Positions 50,248 to 59,861 are shown, counted from the stretch's first letter. The stretch: 64,000 nucleotides of DNA from Ruminococcaceae bacterium UBA1730 (GCA_002315935.1 DCII01000032.1:11222-75221), one strand, 5' to 3'. Made by a program: numbers and translations. Notes: a model not told the origin generated them from the letters alone.

Positions 50248-51582
50248 TCAACCCGTTATTGTAATTCTGATTATTTTTTCTGTGTCTGCCGACACCTTAA
50301 CTCTTGAATCAAAGCCGATTCCCGGAATAAGAATTATTCCTTCTTCGTCCGCAAGCATAGGAAGCGAAGCTCTTTTTTCCGGCTCAACCGCTTTTTCATT
50401 GAAAAGCTTTTTGAGAGATTTTGTGCATTCTGAAGGGAAAAGCCTTATCTTGTCGCCCTCCTGCCTGCATCTTACAGAAAGCTTTCCGATTATTTTATCA
50501 CAATCAAGAAAATATTCCAACTCATTATGATGAATTTTTTCTGAATTTTGTTTTTCCGATTTATTAATCACTTCGTATCTGAAGGTTGAATTTCCGCAGA
50601 CCGCTTTTCCGTTTTCAAACCCGGTGGGAACGGGAATATCGCTGACCTCGCAGGGAAATTCAATATAACCCCTTCTGACCCTGACCTTTATTCCGCCGTT
50701 TATTTCACATGAGCCGCCGCCGAGAATCGAGGAAATTCTTTCAACTGCACCGAAGTCGGGAGAAACATCCGTCTGCACTTCAACAATCTTTATCAATGCA
50801 CGCCTTTTTATCGGCTCGGGAGCAGAAGCAATAACCGAAGCCGAATAACCGTATTCGCTTACTGCCTTTTCAATCAGCTCCTTTGAAAGAAGTGAAAGAA
50901 ATTTTTCATCCTCGTTGATGCTTTCAAAGCATCTTGAAGCACAGTCATCAAATCCGGAATTAATCTTTTTCAACTCCGTGATAACATTATGCCTTATTCT
51001 GTTTCTCGAATAAAGCGTATCATCATTGGTCTTATCGGTCACATATTTTATCCCTTTTTCATCGCAGAAGGCGTTGATTTCAGCCTTTGTGCAACTGATA
51101 AGCGGTCTGATAATATTATCTCTCTTTGCCGGAATTGAGCAAAGTCCCCTCAATGCACTTCCTCTCGCAAAATTAAAAAGGAAGGTCTCCTCTCTGTCAT
51201 TGAGATTATGTGCCGTTGCAATGATAATATCATCGCCGAGAGAAGAGAAAAATTCATATCTGATTTTTCTGCCCTCCTCCTCCGTGCCCGTGCCGTTCTG
51301 CCTTGCAAGCGAAGCAACATCCGCACGCAGAAGATGGAACGTAATATTCCACTCCCTGCATATTTCTTCAACATATTTTTCATCTGCATCCGAATCCGCT
51401 CCACGCAGGCAATGATTGACATGAGCCACCTCGAGAGAAAAATCGCATTTTTCTTTTATGGAATTCAAGCAAAAAAGCATAGCCATTGAATCGCTTCCGC
51501 CCGAAACGGCGGCAACAACTCTGCTTTTCGGCTGAATCATGTCATATTTTAAAATCGTTTCAACGACCTTATCAATCATCAT
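50248..51582 (-). CDS. tilS: TilS, tRNA(Ile)-lysidine synthetase
   Basis: Converts C34 of the CAU-anticodon tRNA-Ile to lysidine so that AUA is read as isoleucine; essential. The 444-residue protein has the PP-loop 'VAAVSGGSDSMAMLF' near the start, 'HVNHCLRGADSDADEKYVEE', 'ATAHNLNDREETFLFNFARGSALRGLCSIP' and the C-terminal lysidine synthetase domain ('KLSVRCRQEGDKIRL'). The ATG at 51582 (GAGAGG upstream) overlaps the dnaB end by 11 bp; an earlier in-frame start lies 90 bp inside dnaB and is rejected. Confidence 0.95.
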   Translation of the reverse strand: MMIDKVVETILKYDMIQPKSRVVAAVSGGSDSMAMLFCLNSIKEKCDFSLEVAHVNHCLRGADSDADEKYVEEICREWNITFHLLRADVASLARQNGTGTEEEGRKIRYEFFSSLGDDIIIATAHNLNDREETFLFNFARGSALRGLCSIPAKRDNIIRPLISCTKAEINAFCDEKGIKYVTDKTNDDTLYSRNRIRHNVITELKKINSGFDDCASRCFESINEDEKFLSLLSKELIEKAVSEYGYSASVIASAPEPIKRRALIKIVEVQTDVSPDFGAVERISSILGGGSCEINGGIKVRVRRGYIEFPCEVSDIPVPTGFENGKAVCGNSTFRYEVINKSEKQNSEKIHHNELEYFLDCDKIIGKLSVRCRQEGDKIRLFPSECTKSLKKLFNEKAVEPEKRASLPMLADEEGIILIPGIGFDSRVKVSADTEKIIRITITG

Positions 51583-52951
51583 GAATCCTCTCAAGCGGAA
51601 GGAATAGCGTATGCTCGCCGTCCCACGCAAATTTAACCGTTCCCGTTTCGCCGTGTCTGTTTTTAACAACAAGCACCTGAACGGTGTTCACTTCCTCCTC
51701 CTCCTCGGGAGGGGCATCATCGTCTTTTTCTCCCTTATAGTAGTCGGGACGATAGAGCATCATAACAATATCCGCATCCTGCTCGATTGAACCCGATTCA
51801 CGAAGGTCTGCAAGCTGAGGCTTATGGGACTTGCCTCTTGCCTCAGTTCCTCTCGAAAGCTGAGCACAGCAGATAATGGGAATGTTAAGGTCCTTTGCCA
51901 TCATTTTAAGATTTCTCGTGATTTCCGAAACCTCGTTAACACGGTTTTCAGCTCTTGTTGCACCCTTGATAAGTCCGAGATAATCAATGATAACGCATTC
52001 AACGCCGCCGAGCCTTCTGATTTTTGCCTTCATCTCGGGAACGGTGATGCTTGATGTGTCGTCAAAATAAAGCTCGCAATCGTTCAGAGCACAGGTTGCC
52101 GTGCCGAGCCTTACCCATTCATCATTTGAAATCTGACCGCTTCTCATCTTCATGCTTGAAACTCTTGCTTCAGTTCCGAGAACTCTCATTGCAAGCTGTT
52201 CCTTAGTCATTTCAAGAGAGAAAAACAGCACCTTGCGTTTGCCGACTGCGGCAACATTTCTTGCAAGGTTGAGTGCAAAGCTCGTTTTACCCATTGCAGG
52301 GCGAGCACCGACTATGATTAAGTCAGAGCGGTTAAGACCCGTCAGAACCTTGTCAAGGTCTGAAAATCCCGTTGTGAAGCCCTTATAAAGCTCTTTATCC
52401 TCGCCCGTAATCTTCTGAAGCGTATCATAAACATTATTAACGATTATATCCTTGAGCTTTGACGGAGCATTTGTTGTTTTTCCCTGACGGATGTTATAGA
52501 TTTTCTGCTCCGCATTGTCAAGAAGAACATCAGCCGTTTTCTCCTGAGAAACAGCACTTTCGATGGTCTCTCCCGAAACCGTGATAAGAGTTCTGACAAA
52601 GAATTTTTCTCTGACGATTTTGGCATACATCTCAACATTCGCCGTTGAGGGAACCATCTGAGCAAGCTCAAAAAGATATGTTCTGCCGGAAGCGTTGTCA
52701 TAAACTCCCTGCTGAACAAGCTGTTCAAGCACAACAAGAGGGTCAATCTTTGAACCTGTTGAATCTATCATCAGCATTGCGGCAAAAATTGCCTGATGCT
52801 GAGGAAGATAAAAGGATTCGGGATTTATGTATACTGCCGCCTGCGAAAGGCACGAAGGGTCAACAAGGATGCTTCCGAGCACCGCCTGCTCTGCCTCAAG
52901 GCTAAACGGCATACTTATGTTATCAAGAGAAAAGAAACTGTTTTCAGCCAT
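51572..52951 (-). CDS. dnaB: DnaB, replicative DNA helicase
   Basis: Hexameric 5'-3' helicase of the replication fork (DnaC in Bacillus naming). The 459-residue protein has the N-terminal helical domain ('PFSLEAEQAVLGSILVDPSCL'), linker, and RecA-like domain with Walker A GARPAMGKTS, H1a 'FFSLEMTKEQLAMR', Walker B 'CVIIDYLGLI' and the loops 'RDLRESGSIEQDAD' type. No intein is present. Located after rplI, the usual Firmicutes order, and translationally coupled to tilS. Confidence 0.96.
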   Translation of the reverse strand: MAENSFFSLDNISMPFSLEAEQAVLGSILVDPSCLSQAAVYINPESFYLPQHQAIFAAMLMIDSTGSKIDPLVVLEQLVQQGVYDNASGRTYLFELAQMVPSTANVEMYAKIVREKFFVRTLITVSGETIESAVSQEKTADVLLDNAEQKIYNIRQGKTTNAPSKLKDIIVNNVYDTLQKITGEDKELYKGFTTGFSDLDKVLTGLNRSDLIIVGARPAMGKTSFALNLARNVAAVGKRKVLFFSLEMTKEQLAMRVLGTEARVSSMKMRSGQISNDEWVRLGTATCALNDCELYFDDTSSITVPEMKAKIRRLGGVECVIIDYLGLIKGATRAENRVNEVSEITRNLKMMAKDLNIPIICCAQLSRGTEARGKSHKPQLADLRESGSIEQDADIVMMLYRPDYYKGEKDDDAPPEEEEEVNTVQVLVVKNRHGETGTVKFAWDGEHTLFLPLERIHDD

Positions 52952-52977
52952 TTTAATTCTCCGTTATTTTTGAATTC

Positions 52978-53418
52978 TTATTCGTTTACCATCACATACA
53001 TGGAAGCTGAAATTCCGTTATAGAGCTTGACCTCAACGGGATATGTGCCGAAAAGCTTGATATCCTCAACGGTAACCTTGCGTTTATCAAGCTCAACCTT
53101 GAACTCCTTTGAAATCGCTTCCGCAACATCCTTTGCCGTAACCGAACCAAAGAGCTTGCCGTTTGCACCCGCCTTTGCGGAAAGTCTGACCGTTTTGCCC
53201 TCAAGCATTGCGGCGGCGGACTTTGCATTTGCAACCTCTGTATCATGCTTGAATTTTTCGGATGCTTCTCTGTTTTTAAGCTCGCTCATTGCCTGAGCAT
53301 TTGCTTCCATGGCAAGCTTTCTGGGGAAGAGGAAATTTCTTGCGTAGCCTTCAGCGGCATTGACAAGCTCACCCTTTTTGCCGAGACCTTTAACATCCTG
53401 TGTAAGTACAACCTTCAT
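52978..53418 (-). CDS. rplI: Ribosomal protein L9
   Basis: Large-subunit protein L9; 146 residues with the canonical start MKVVLTQDVKGLGKKGELVNAAEGYARNFLFPRK region (N-terminal RNA-binding domain), a long connecting helix (about 41-75), and the C-terminal domain 'GKLFGSVTAKDVAEAI'. Lies between gdpP (18 bp) and dnaB (26 bp), as in Bacillus. Confidence 0.97.
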   Translation of the reverse strand: MKVVLTQDVKGLGKKGELVNAAEGYARNFLFPRKLAMEANAQAMSELKNREASEKFKHDTEVANAKSAAAMLEGKTVRLSAKAGANGKLFGSVTAKDVAEAISKEFKVELDKRKVTVEDIKLFGTYPVEVKLYNGISASMYVMVNE

Positions 53419-53436
53419 AATTCTGTTTCTCCTGTC

Positions 53437-55395
53437 TTATTTTGAATAAAAATTATCTATTGCCGAATAAAGCCTTGAGCGTGCATCAGCCAGATTGCTC
53501 TCCTTAAGACTGCAAGCCGCCATCGTCTGATGGCCGCCGCCGCCGAGAGCCTCCATAATGAGCTGAACATTGATTTCTCCGAGACTTCTTGCGGAAATAT
53601 TAACAGCACCACCGCTCTCATAAAGAACAAACGAAGCTTTTATTCCGTCTATATTGAGCATTTCATCTGCCGCCTGTGCACTGATAACTCTTATATCTGC
53701 CGATTCGAAATCTGCGGCAGAAACGGCACAGTTTCTGTAATTTTCCGCTGACGAAATAACCTGATTGCGAAGCTTATTAACCTCAAGCGAATTGGCAAAA
53801 AGCTTCTTGACGCTGACGGTGTCTGCACCGCAGTCCTTAAGGTGAGCCGCCGCTTCAAAGGTTCTGACGCCTGAACGGAGTATGAAATTCTTTGTGTCAA
53901 GCATTATGCCCGACATAAGAGCCTCCGCAACGGCTTTTGGAATAACAACATCCTGACCCATATACTGGATAAGCTCCGTAACCATTTCGCTTGCCGACGA
54001 TGCACCGGGGTCGTGATGAAAAATAATCGCATTCTGAATTTGCGTAACCGCTCTTCTGTGGTGGTCGATAATCACCTTCGTTGCGGCGGCTTCATATATC
54101 TTCGGATAATCCGCAAGGGTTTCTATATGCGTATCCGAAAGAATTGCAAGGCATTTTCTGCCCTGAAGCTCCTCAGCCTTCTTTTCATCAATAATCATAC
54201 CCGGAAGCTCTGAATCAATTCTGTTGACAAGCGGCAGTGCGAGAGTTGTTTTTCTGTTGACAACAACATACGCCTTCGTTCCGAGTGCTCTTGCGGCACA
54301 GGCAATTCCGAGAGATGAGCCTACTGCATCAAAATCGGAATAGGAATGACCCATAACGATAACCTCTGATGCATTTTTGATAAGCTCCGAAAGAGCCGAA
54401 CCAACAACTCTTGCCTTGACCTTATTTCTCTTTTCTGCACTTTTGGAAACGCCGCCGATAAATTCATAGCTGTCCTTATCCTTTATCGCAACCTGATCTC
54501 CGCCTCTGCCGATCGCCATTTCAATTGCCTTGCGTGAATTTCTTTCGCATTCTGTTATGCTTGAGCCGTTGCCGACTCCGACAGAAAGAGTAATTTCCGC
54601 TTTGTTGCCTTTATATTCGAAGCTCCTTATCTTTTCGAGAATAACGAATTTGTCATCCTTCATGCGAGCGAAATTTTTCTGCTCGGTAACGATAAGATAC
54701 CTGTCATCGCTGATTCTCTTGAGAAGGCTGTCATATGAATCTGCCCAGTCATCAAGCATCGCTTCGATGCGGCTTCTTATCTCCGCCTTTTCGCTGTCAC
54801 GGTAATTGAGCCTTGAATCATCAATATTATCAAGCTCAGCAAGAATCGCATAGGGGCGTGAAAGATGATATTCTATTTCCTTCCTCTTGAGGACGGTATT
54901 TTCAAAATAGTAAAGGATATAATTCTTTTCGCCGTTCTTCTTGAAGGAATTTGCACTGACGGAATAGAATCTGTCTCCTATCTGAACATTCGCCATTGAG
55001 CCGTGAAGCAGGTCTTCCGGAGAAATTCCGCCGATAAACTCCTCAATTTTTTCGCCGTTGCTGATTCCTCCCTCCGAAATTTCGTTGATGAATCTTTCGC
55101 TTCCCCATGTTATGTAACCCTCGCCGTTGCAGATTGCAACGGGAAACGGGAAATTCGAAAGCACCTTTTCGTCGGAACAATCAAGCTCTCTCGTCAGCCT
55201 GAGGATGAATTTTCTGTATCTTCTTCGCATGGTGAGCATCCTGTATAAAACAAAGCCCGTCACGGCAATGAAAACGATACATTCGGCAAGAGCAAGCTTC
55301 GGATTTAAGAAAACAGTTGCAACAACAAACGCCGCCGCCGCAACTGCGGCAACACAGATTGAAACTCCGTCATAGATAAACCCTTTAAGCTTCAT
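53437..55395 (-). CDS. gdpP: GdpP (YybT), c-di-AMP phosphodiesterase
   Basis: Membrane-bound enzyme that hydrolyses cyclic di-AMP to pApA. The 652-residue protein has two N-terminal membrane helices (about 8-28 and 32-52), a PAS-like domain (about 75-170), a degenerate GGDEF domain (about 180-310), and a catalytic DHH-DHHA1 unit: 'VIMGHSYSDFDAVGSS' (Asp metal ligands), 'KCLAILSDTH', 'KVIIDHHRRAV' and the C-terminal 'EALGGGGHQTMAACSL'. Directly abuts rnj (TAA followed by ATG). c-di-AMP controls potassium uptake in Firmicutes; two Trk/Ktr systems are encoded at 7.2-12.1 kb. Confidence 0.93.
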   Translation of the reverse strand: MKLKGFIYDGVSICVAAVAAAAFVVATVFLNPKLALAECIVFIAVTGFVLYRMLTMRRRYRKFILRLTRELDCSDEKVLSNFPFPVAICNGEGYITWGSERFINEISEGGISNGEKIEEFIGGISPEDLLHGSMANVQIGDRFYSVSANSFKKNGEKNYILYYFENTVLKRKEIEYHLSRPYAILAELDNIDDSRLNYRDSEKAEIRSRIEAMLDDWADSYDSLLKRISDDRYLIVTEQKNFARMKDDKFVILEKIRSFEYKGNKAEITLSVGVGNGSSITECERNSRKAIEMAIGRGGDQVAIKDKDSYEFIGGVSKSAEKRNKVKARVVGSALSELIKNASEVIVMGHSYSDFDAVGSSLGIACAARALGTKAYVVVNRKTTLALPLVNRIDSELPGMIIDEKKAEELQGRKCLAILSDTHIETLADYPKIYEAAATKVIIDHHRRAVTQIQNAIIFHHDPGASSASEMVTELIQYMGQDVVIPKAVAEALMSGIMLDTKNFILRSGVRTFEAAAHLKDCGADTVSVKKLFANSLEVNKLRNQVISSAENYRNCAVSAADFESADIRVISAQAADEMLNIDGIKASFVLYESGGAVNISARSLGEINVQLIMEALGGGGHQTMAACSLKESNLADARSRLYSAIDNFYSK

Positions 55396-57282
55396 TTAAA
55401 CCTCCATAATTATCGGCAGTATCATAGGACTTCTCTTTGTCTGCTCATAAATGAAATGAGAAACTCCGTCACGCAGCTTTCCTTTGATTGCACCGATATC
55501 CGTTATATTTGAGTAATAGCAGTTTTCGAGAGCTTTTTCTGCAACCTTTCTTGCTTGCTCAATAAGCTCCTCTGCTTCCTTGACATAAATGAATCCTCTT
55601 GAGATAACCTCAGGACCTGCAATGAGCTGACCGGTTGAATAATCAAGCGAAGCGGTAACAACAATGATGCCGTCTTCTCCTAAATGCTTTCTGTCACGCA
55701 GAACAACGCTTCCGACATCGCCTACGCCGTAGCCGTCAACAAAAATTCTGCCAGCCGGAACAGGAGTACCTGCCTTGATTGATTTTGATGTAAGCTCCGC
55801 AACCTGACCGTTATCGGCGATAAAAACATTATCTGCCGGAATGCCCATTCCCTGAGCAAGAAGAGCGTGCTTTCGAAGATGCTTCTGCTCGCCGTGAACC
55901 GGGATAAAATATTTCGGCTTAACAAGTCCCATTATGAGCTTCAGCTCTTCCTGACAGGCGTGACCCGAAACATGAACATCATACATTTTCTCATAAATAA
56001 CATTTGCACCGAGCTTCATAAGCTCATTAACAACATTTCCGACCGTTTTTTCATTTCCGGGAATAGGATTTGCGGAAATGATAACATAGTCGTTGGGGCA
56101 GATTTCAACCTTTCTGTGGTCTGAAAATGCCATTCTCGTCAGTGCCGACATCGGTTCTCCCTGACTGCCGGTGGTGATGATAACCATCTGGTCAGCCGGA
56201 TAACGGTTGATTAAATCCGCATTGATAAGCACATTATCGGGAATATTGAGATAGCCAAGCTCATTGCTGATTGCAACAACATTCTCAAGACTTCTGCCGA
56301 TGATGGCAACCTTTCTGCCCATTGAAGCCGCAACATTGATAATCTGCTGAACTCTGTGAATATTTGAGGCAAAGGTTGCAACGATTATTCTGTTTCTGCC
56401 CGCCTTGTGGAACAGAATATCAAACGATTCGCCGACCTTCCTTTCGCTCTCGGTGTAGCCCGGTCTTTCGGCATTTGTTGAATCCGAAAGAAGAGCAAGC
56501 ACTCCGTCTGCACCAAGCTCCGAAAATCTTGCAAGGTCAATCATGCCACCGTCAATCGGTGTGCTGTCAATCTTGAAGTCGCCCGTCTGAACAACAACTC
56601 CGCCGTCACATCTGATTGCAAGAGCAATTGCATCGGGAATTGAATGGTTGACATGAATCATTTCAACCTTGAAGTTGCCGAGCGAAACAACATCGCCGGG
56701 CTTGACCTCGTGAAGCTTTGCACTTGAAAGCAGATTATGCTCTCTGAGCTTGCCCTGAATAAGACCGATGGTAAGCTTTGTGCCGTAAACAGGCATATTG
56801 ACCGTTTTGAGAAGATAGGCAAGTCCGCCTATATGGTCTTCATGGCCGTGGGTGATAATGATACCCTTGATTTTGTCCCTGTTCTTTTCAACGAAAGTGA
56901 AATCGGGAATAACAAGGTCAACGCCGGGAAGGTCACTGTCCGGGAACGCAAGTCCGCAGTCAACGATAAACATATCTCCCTTATATTCGTAAAGGGTCAT
57001 GTTTTTGCCGACCTCGTTGATTCCTCCGAGGAACGCAATACGCACCGGTGCTTCGTTCTGCTTCTTGCTGTATCTTTTTGCAGAACCGTTTCTCGGCTTT
57101 GAGCTTTTCTTTCTTTTTTCCTGATTCTTTTCCTGATTCTGAACAGGCTTCTGTTCCTTCTGAATGTTGGTATTTTCCTTCTTGGGTCTGTTTTCATTTG
57201 AAGCATTCTTTTTGCTTTTCTGCGAAGGTTTCTGCTTCGTGTTCTGAGATTTTTCTTTCTCAGCATTCGGTTTTTTCTGCAT
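55396..57282 (-). CDS. rnj: Ribonuclease J with a long basic N-terminal extension
   Basis: 5'-3' exo/endoribonuclease of the metallo-beta-lactamase fold, central to mRNA decay. The core begins near residue 80 ('VRIAFLGGINEVGKNMTLYEY') and carries the zinc site HGHEDHIGG, 'VNHSIPDAIAL', 'QTGDFKIDSTPIDGG', the beta-CASP 'LLSDSTNAERPGYTESE' and 'VSGHACQEELKL', then the C-terminal domain. The first ~78 residues are a low-complexity Lys/Gln/Asn/Glu-rich tail not present in Bacillus RNase J1; it may bind RNA or partners. The gene heads the operon, with a consensus promoter and a 5' UTR hairpin. One RNase J gene in view; J1 or J2 cannot be assigned. Confidence 0.94.
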   Translation of the reverse strand: MQKKPNAEKEKSQNTKQKPSQKSKKNASNENRPKKENTNIQKEQKPVQNQEKNQEKRKKSSKPRNGSAKRYSKKQNEAPVRIAFLGGINEVGKNMTLYEYKGDMFIVDCGLAFPDSDLPGVDLVIPDFTFVEKNRDKIKGIIITHGHEDHIGGLAYLLKTVNMPVYGTKLTIGLIQGKLREHNLLSSAKLHEVKPGDVVSLGNFKVEMIHVNHSIPDAIALAIRCDGGVVVQTGDFKIDSTPIDGGMIDLARFSELGADGVLALLSDSTNAERPGYTESERKVGESFDILFHKAGRNRIIVATFASNIHRVQQIINVAASMGRKVAIIGRSLENVVAISNELGYLNIPDNVLINADLINRYPADQMVIITTGSQGEPMSALTRMAFSDHRKVEICPNDYVIISANPIPGNEKTVGNVVNELMKLGANVIYEKMYDVHVSGHACQEELKLIMGLVKPKYFIPVHGEQKHLRKHALLAQGMGIPADNVFIADNGQVAELTSKSIKAGTPVPAGRIFVDGYGVGDVGSVVLRDRKHLGEDGIIVVTASLDYSTGQLIAGPEVISRGFIYVKEAEELIEQARKVAEKALENCYYSNITDIGAIKGKLRDGVSHFIYEQTKRSPMILPIIMEV

Positions 57283-57314
57283 ATAATCTCCTAAAAAATA
57301 AAATCTATGTAATT

Positions 57315-57335
57315 CAGCCGTTGCAAAAACGGCTG
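57315..57335 (-). other. Stable hairpin in the rnj 5' UTR
   Basis: CAGCCGTT (57315-57322) and AACGGCTG (57328-57335) form an 8-bp stem with a 5-base loop, in the leader about 20 bases after the predicted transcript start. It is not followed by a U run on the minus strand, so it is not an intrinsic terminator; it may protect the transcript 5' end. Confidence 0.5.
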
Positions 57336-57358
57336 TTCGGCTCCTACTCCAGTTTTAT

Positions 57359-57387
57359 ATAATATAATTTATTAACTGATATGTCAA
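57359..57387 (-). promoter_or_regulatory. Promoter of the rnj-gdpP-rplI-dnaB-tilS-hpt-ftsH operon
   Basis: On the minus strand perfect TTGACA (57382-57387), 17 bp, TATTAT (57359-57364). The transcript would start near 57352, leaving a leader of about 70 bases. Confidence 0.8.
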
Positions 57388-57409
57388 GTTAATACTCAAA
57401 TTTAACACA

Positions 57410-59719
57410 TTATTCACCATTATTTTCCTGTGCACGGGCAAGAATTTCTTCCATGTCAACGCATAATTCTCTTGCCGCTTCCATTGTATCAGCTTCGGCA
57501 AAAATGTTGACGAACTCTCCGCTTCTTTCCGGAACAACAAAAAGCTTTCCGCCGTCTCTCGAAACCCTGACCCCCTCAAAGCAGTTGCCGTTTATCTTTT
57601 CCTCAGAGCCTACCGCCCTTGCAAGGTCAACGGGAGAAAAACCGATTGCCACCTTTTTTCTGAAAACCGTTTTATCGGGCACTTCTGCCGCAAGCTCATC
57701 AATGAAGCATTCTCTTTCCTTGATTATCGAAAGAAGACGGAAGGCAAGAAAGAGAGCATCCCTGACGAAAACCTGCCTTGAAGCAAGTCTTCTTGCCGCC
57801 GAATCCGATGAATCCGCAGGCGAAGAAAGGTATCTGAAAACCCTTCTGCCGTTTTCCGCCGCAAGATTGTCAAGGAACTGCGGAGCATCATAGGGAACGG
57901 AAATATCCCTGCCGTTTTTCATTTCGTCAAGGCAACAAATTGCAAGAAGCTTTTCATGAGGATAGCGTATTCCGTCTGCAACAGCAGAAAGTCCCAAACC
58001 GTCCGAATCAATTTCAAGAGTAATTCCCGATGCAAGGGTTGCTCCCGATTTTTTCAGCGAAAGCTCCATGAGATTTTTTATTTTTTCGTCCGAGCATTCA
58101 ACATATGCACCTATGCCCTTAAGTCCGTAAGGAGCCTGCTTCATCAGCTCCTGACGGTAAAGCATCTGCATTCCCGACATATCCGAATTCTCCTTCATTT
58201 CGGATTCATGAACCTCCTTGAATTCGCATTTTCCTATTGCGGATTCAATACTTCTTTCGAAGCTTCTCGTTATCGTCAGACCGCCTTCTCCGCAGATTCT
58301 GATTTCATTTTTTTCGTCTCCACACACAAAAATTCCGGCTCCGAGTCCGCAGAAATTAACAAGGAATTCAAGCTCCGATTCAAAGCATTCGCCGAAATTC
58401 CAAACCGCCGCTCCCGAGCCTAATAGACCGGAAACGATAGCATAGCTCAGTGCCTTTCCCCTCGCCGAGGAATCATAGGCAATGCCTGTTTTGCTACCCT
58501 GATAAGTGCTTCCGATTGCCGAACCGATTCTTGCACAAATTTCGGGACTCAGCCTCACGGTTTCGCCCGAAACGATGCCGTTTTCCGAAAGAATTTCTCT
58601 TCTCATGTTGCCGTACTTGACATTGAAATTCAGGTTTGTTCCCCTGCCGACCGTCTTGCCCGGCCAGACTGAAATATTGGGGCTGATTGTTGCATTTTCA
58701 CCTATCACCGAGCCTGCTCCTGCAACGCTGTTTTCAAACATTGCCGCTCCCCTTTTTATCGCCGCTCCGGAGCAAACAAGTGCCCCCGTAATGCTCGCAT
58801 TTTCACCTATCCACGAATTTTCGAGAATGGTTGAAAAGCGGATTTTTGCATTTGCTCCGACTGACGCTCCGTCATCAATAACGGCATAGGGTCCGATAAC
58901 CGCATCCCTTGATATATCTGCATTTTCGCCGATATAAACGGGTGGAATAATTTTGAAATCATTGCCCGAAAATTCTTCGGAATTGATTATTTTCCTGCTG
59001 TCCGCTCCGTAGATTTTCATTCTGCCGTCAAAGATGTCCTGCTGGCATTTCATATAGGCTTCAATGCTCCCCACATCGCACCAATAGTCATCGGTATGAT
59101 AGCAGAAAATCGGCATTCCTTTCTCAAGCATAAGCGGAAAAAGGTCTGATGCAAAATCGAATTTTTCGCCCTTCGGAATGAGCTTGAGGCACTCGGGATT
59201 GATGATATAAACTCCCGTGTTTGCAAGGTCCGTCACCGACTGCGACCATGACGGCTTTTCGATGAAGCCCACAACCCTGTTTTCTTCGTCAACCTTGAGA
59301 AGTCCGTATTCTCTCGGGTCTGCCTGCGACACGGCAACAACGGTTATCGTCGCCCTCTGTGCAACATGAAAATCCATTATTTTCGAAAGGTTGAAATCAC
59401 ACATTGCATCGCCGCTGATAACAACAAACGGTTCATCATATTCCGCCGCATTGCGAACGCTTCCCGCCGTTCCGAGCGGTTCATCCTCACGGCAGAATTT
59501 AAGCTTCATTCTGCCGAAGCCGTCTTCATAGGCATTCTCAATCATGTGCGGAAGGTAGCCGAGAGTTATCGCCGCCTCGTCTGTTTTGTGCTCTGCAAGA
59601 AGATTGAGAATATACTCGATAATCGGTCTGCCGAGAATTCTCGCCATCGGCTTCGGAGAAGTGCAGGTCAGCGGACGGAGTCTGCTCCCCTCGCCGCCTG
59701 CCATAATTACTGCTTTCAT
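57410..59719 (-). CDS. Sugar nucleotidyltransferase fused to a degenerate phosphohexomutase-like domain
   Basis: 769 residues in three parts. Residues 1-235: NTP-transferase with 'MAGGEGSRLRPLTCTSPKPM' and 'VVISGDAMCDF', as in mannose-1-phosphate guanylyl- or glucose-1-phosphate thymidylyltransferases. Residues about 255-370: left-handed beta-helix of hexapeptide repeats ('IGENADI', 'VGANAKI', 'IGENASI'). Residues about 375-769: phosphohexomutase-like region in which the phosphoserine motif TASHNP is replaced (GIFVCGDEKNE, 462-472) and the metal loop DxDxDR is only EIDSDGL (569-575). The mutase part is therefore probably not catalytic and may be regulatory or structural. The fusion architecture is known in several phyla. 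Nucleotide and sugar are not determined. Divergent from rnhA. Confidence 0.82.
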   Translation of the reverse strand: MKAVIMAGGEGSRLRPLTCTSPKPMARILGRPIIEYILNLLAEHKTDEAAITLGYLPHMIENAYEDGFGRMKLKFCREDEPLGTAGSVRNAAEYDEPFVVISGDAMCDFNLSKIMDFHVAQRATITVVAVSQADPREYGLLKVDEENRVVGFIEKPSWSQSVTDLANTGVYIINPECLKLIPKGEKFDFASDLFPLMLEKGMPIFCYHTDDYWCDVGSIEAYMKCQQDIFDGRMKIYGADSRKIINSEEFSGNDFKIIPPVYIGENADISRDAVIGPYAVIDDGASVGANAKIRFSTILENSWIGENASITGALVCSGAAIKRGAAMFENSVAGAGSVIGENATISPNISVWPGKTVGRGTNLNFNVKYGNMRREILSENGIVSGETVRLSPEICARIGSAIGSTYQGSKTGIAYDSSARGKALSYAIVSGLLGSGAAVWNFGECFESELEFLVNFCGLGAGIFVCGDEKNEIRICGEGGLTITRSFERSIESAIGKCEFKEVHESEMKENSDMSGMQMLYRQELMKQAPYGLKGIGAYVECSDEKIKNLMELSLKKSGATLASGITLEIDSDGLGLSAVADGIRYPHEKLLAICCLDEMKNGRDISVPYDAPQFLDNLAAENGRRVFRYLSSPADSSDSAARRLASRQVFVRDALFLAFRLLSIIKERECFIDELAAEVPDKTVFRKKVAIGFSPVDLARAVGSEEKINGNCFEGVRVSRDGGKLFVVPERSGEFVNIFAEADTMEAARELCVDMEEILARAQENNGE

Positions 59720-59742
59720 TCAATCACCTTTTCTTCATTTTT

Positions 59743-59758
59743 AACAGGTTAACCCGTT
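59743..59758. promoter_or_regulatory. 16-bp near-perfect palindrome between the nucleotidyltransferase gene and rnhA
   Basis: AACAGGTTAACCCGTT: seven of eight positions pair with their partner. It lies 24 bp upstream of the minus-strand gene start and about 45 bp upstream of the rnhA promoter. Shape and place fit a repressor operator. Confidence 0.4.
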
Positions 59759-59804
59759 TCAAAGGTATTATTTCCGAATTATTCCGAAATTAACCATTTT
59801 TCTC

Positions 59805-59833
59805 TTGAGAAGTCTGCATTTTAATGGTATAAT
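59805..59833 (+). promoter_or_regulatory. rnhA promoter
   Basis: TTGAGA (59805-59810), 17 bp, perfect TATAAT (59828-59833), 29 bp before the rnhA ATG. Confidence 0.75.
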
Positions 59834-59861
59834 TTATTCATTAAGATTAACGGAGAATAAA

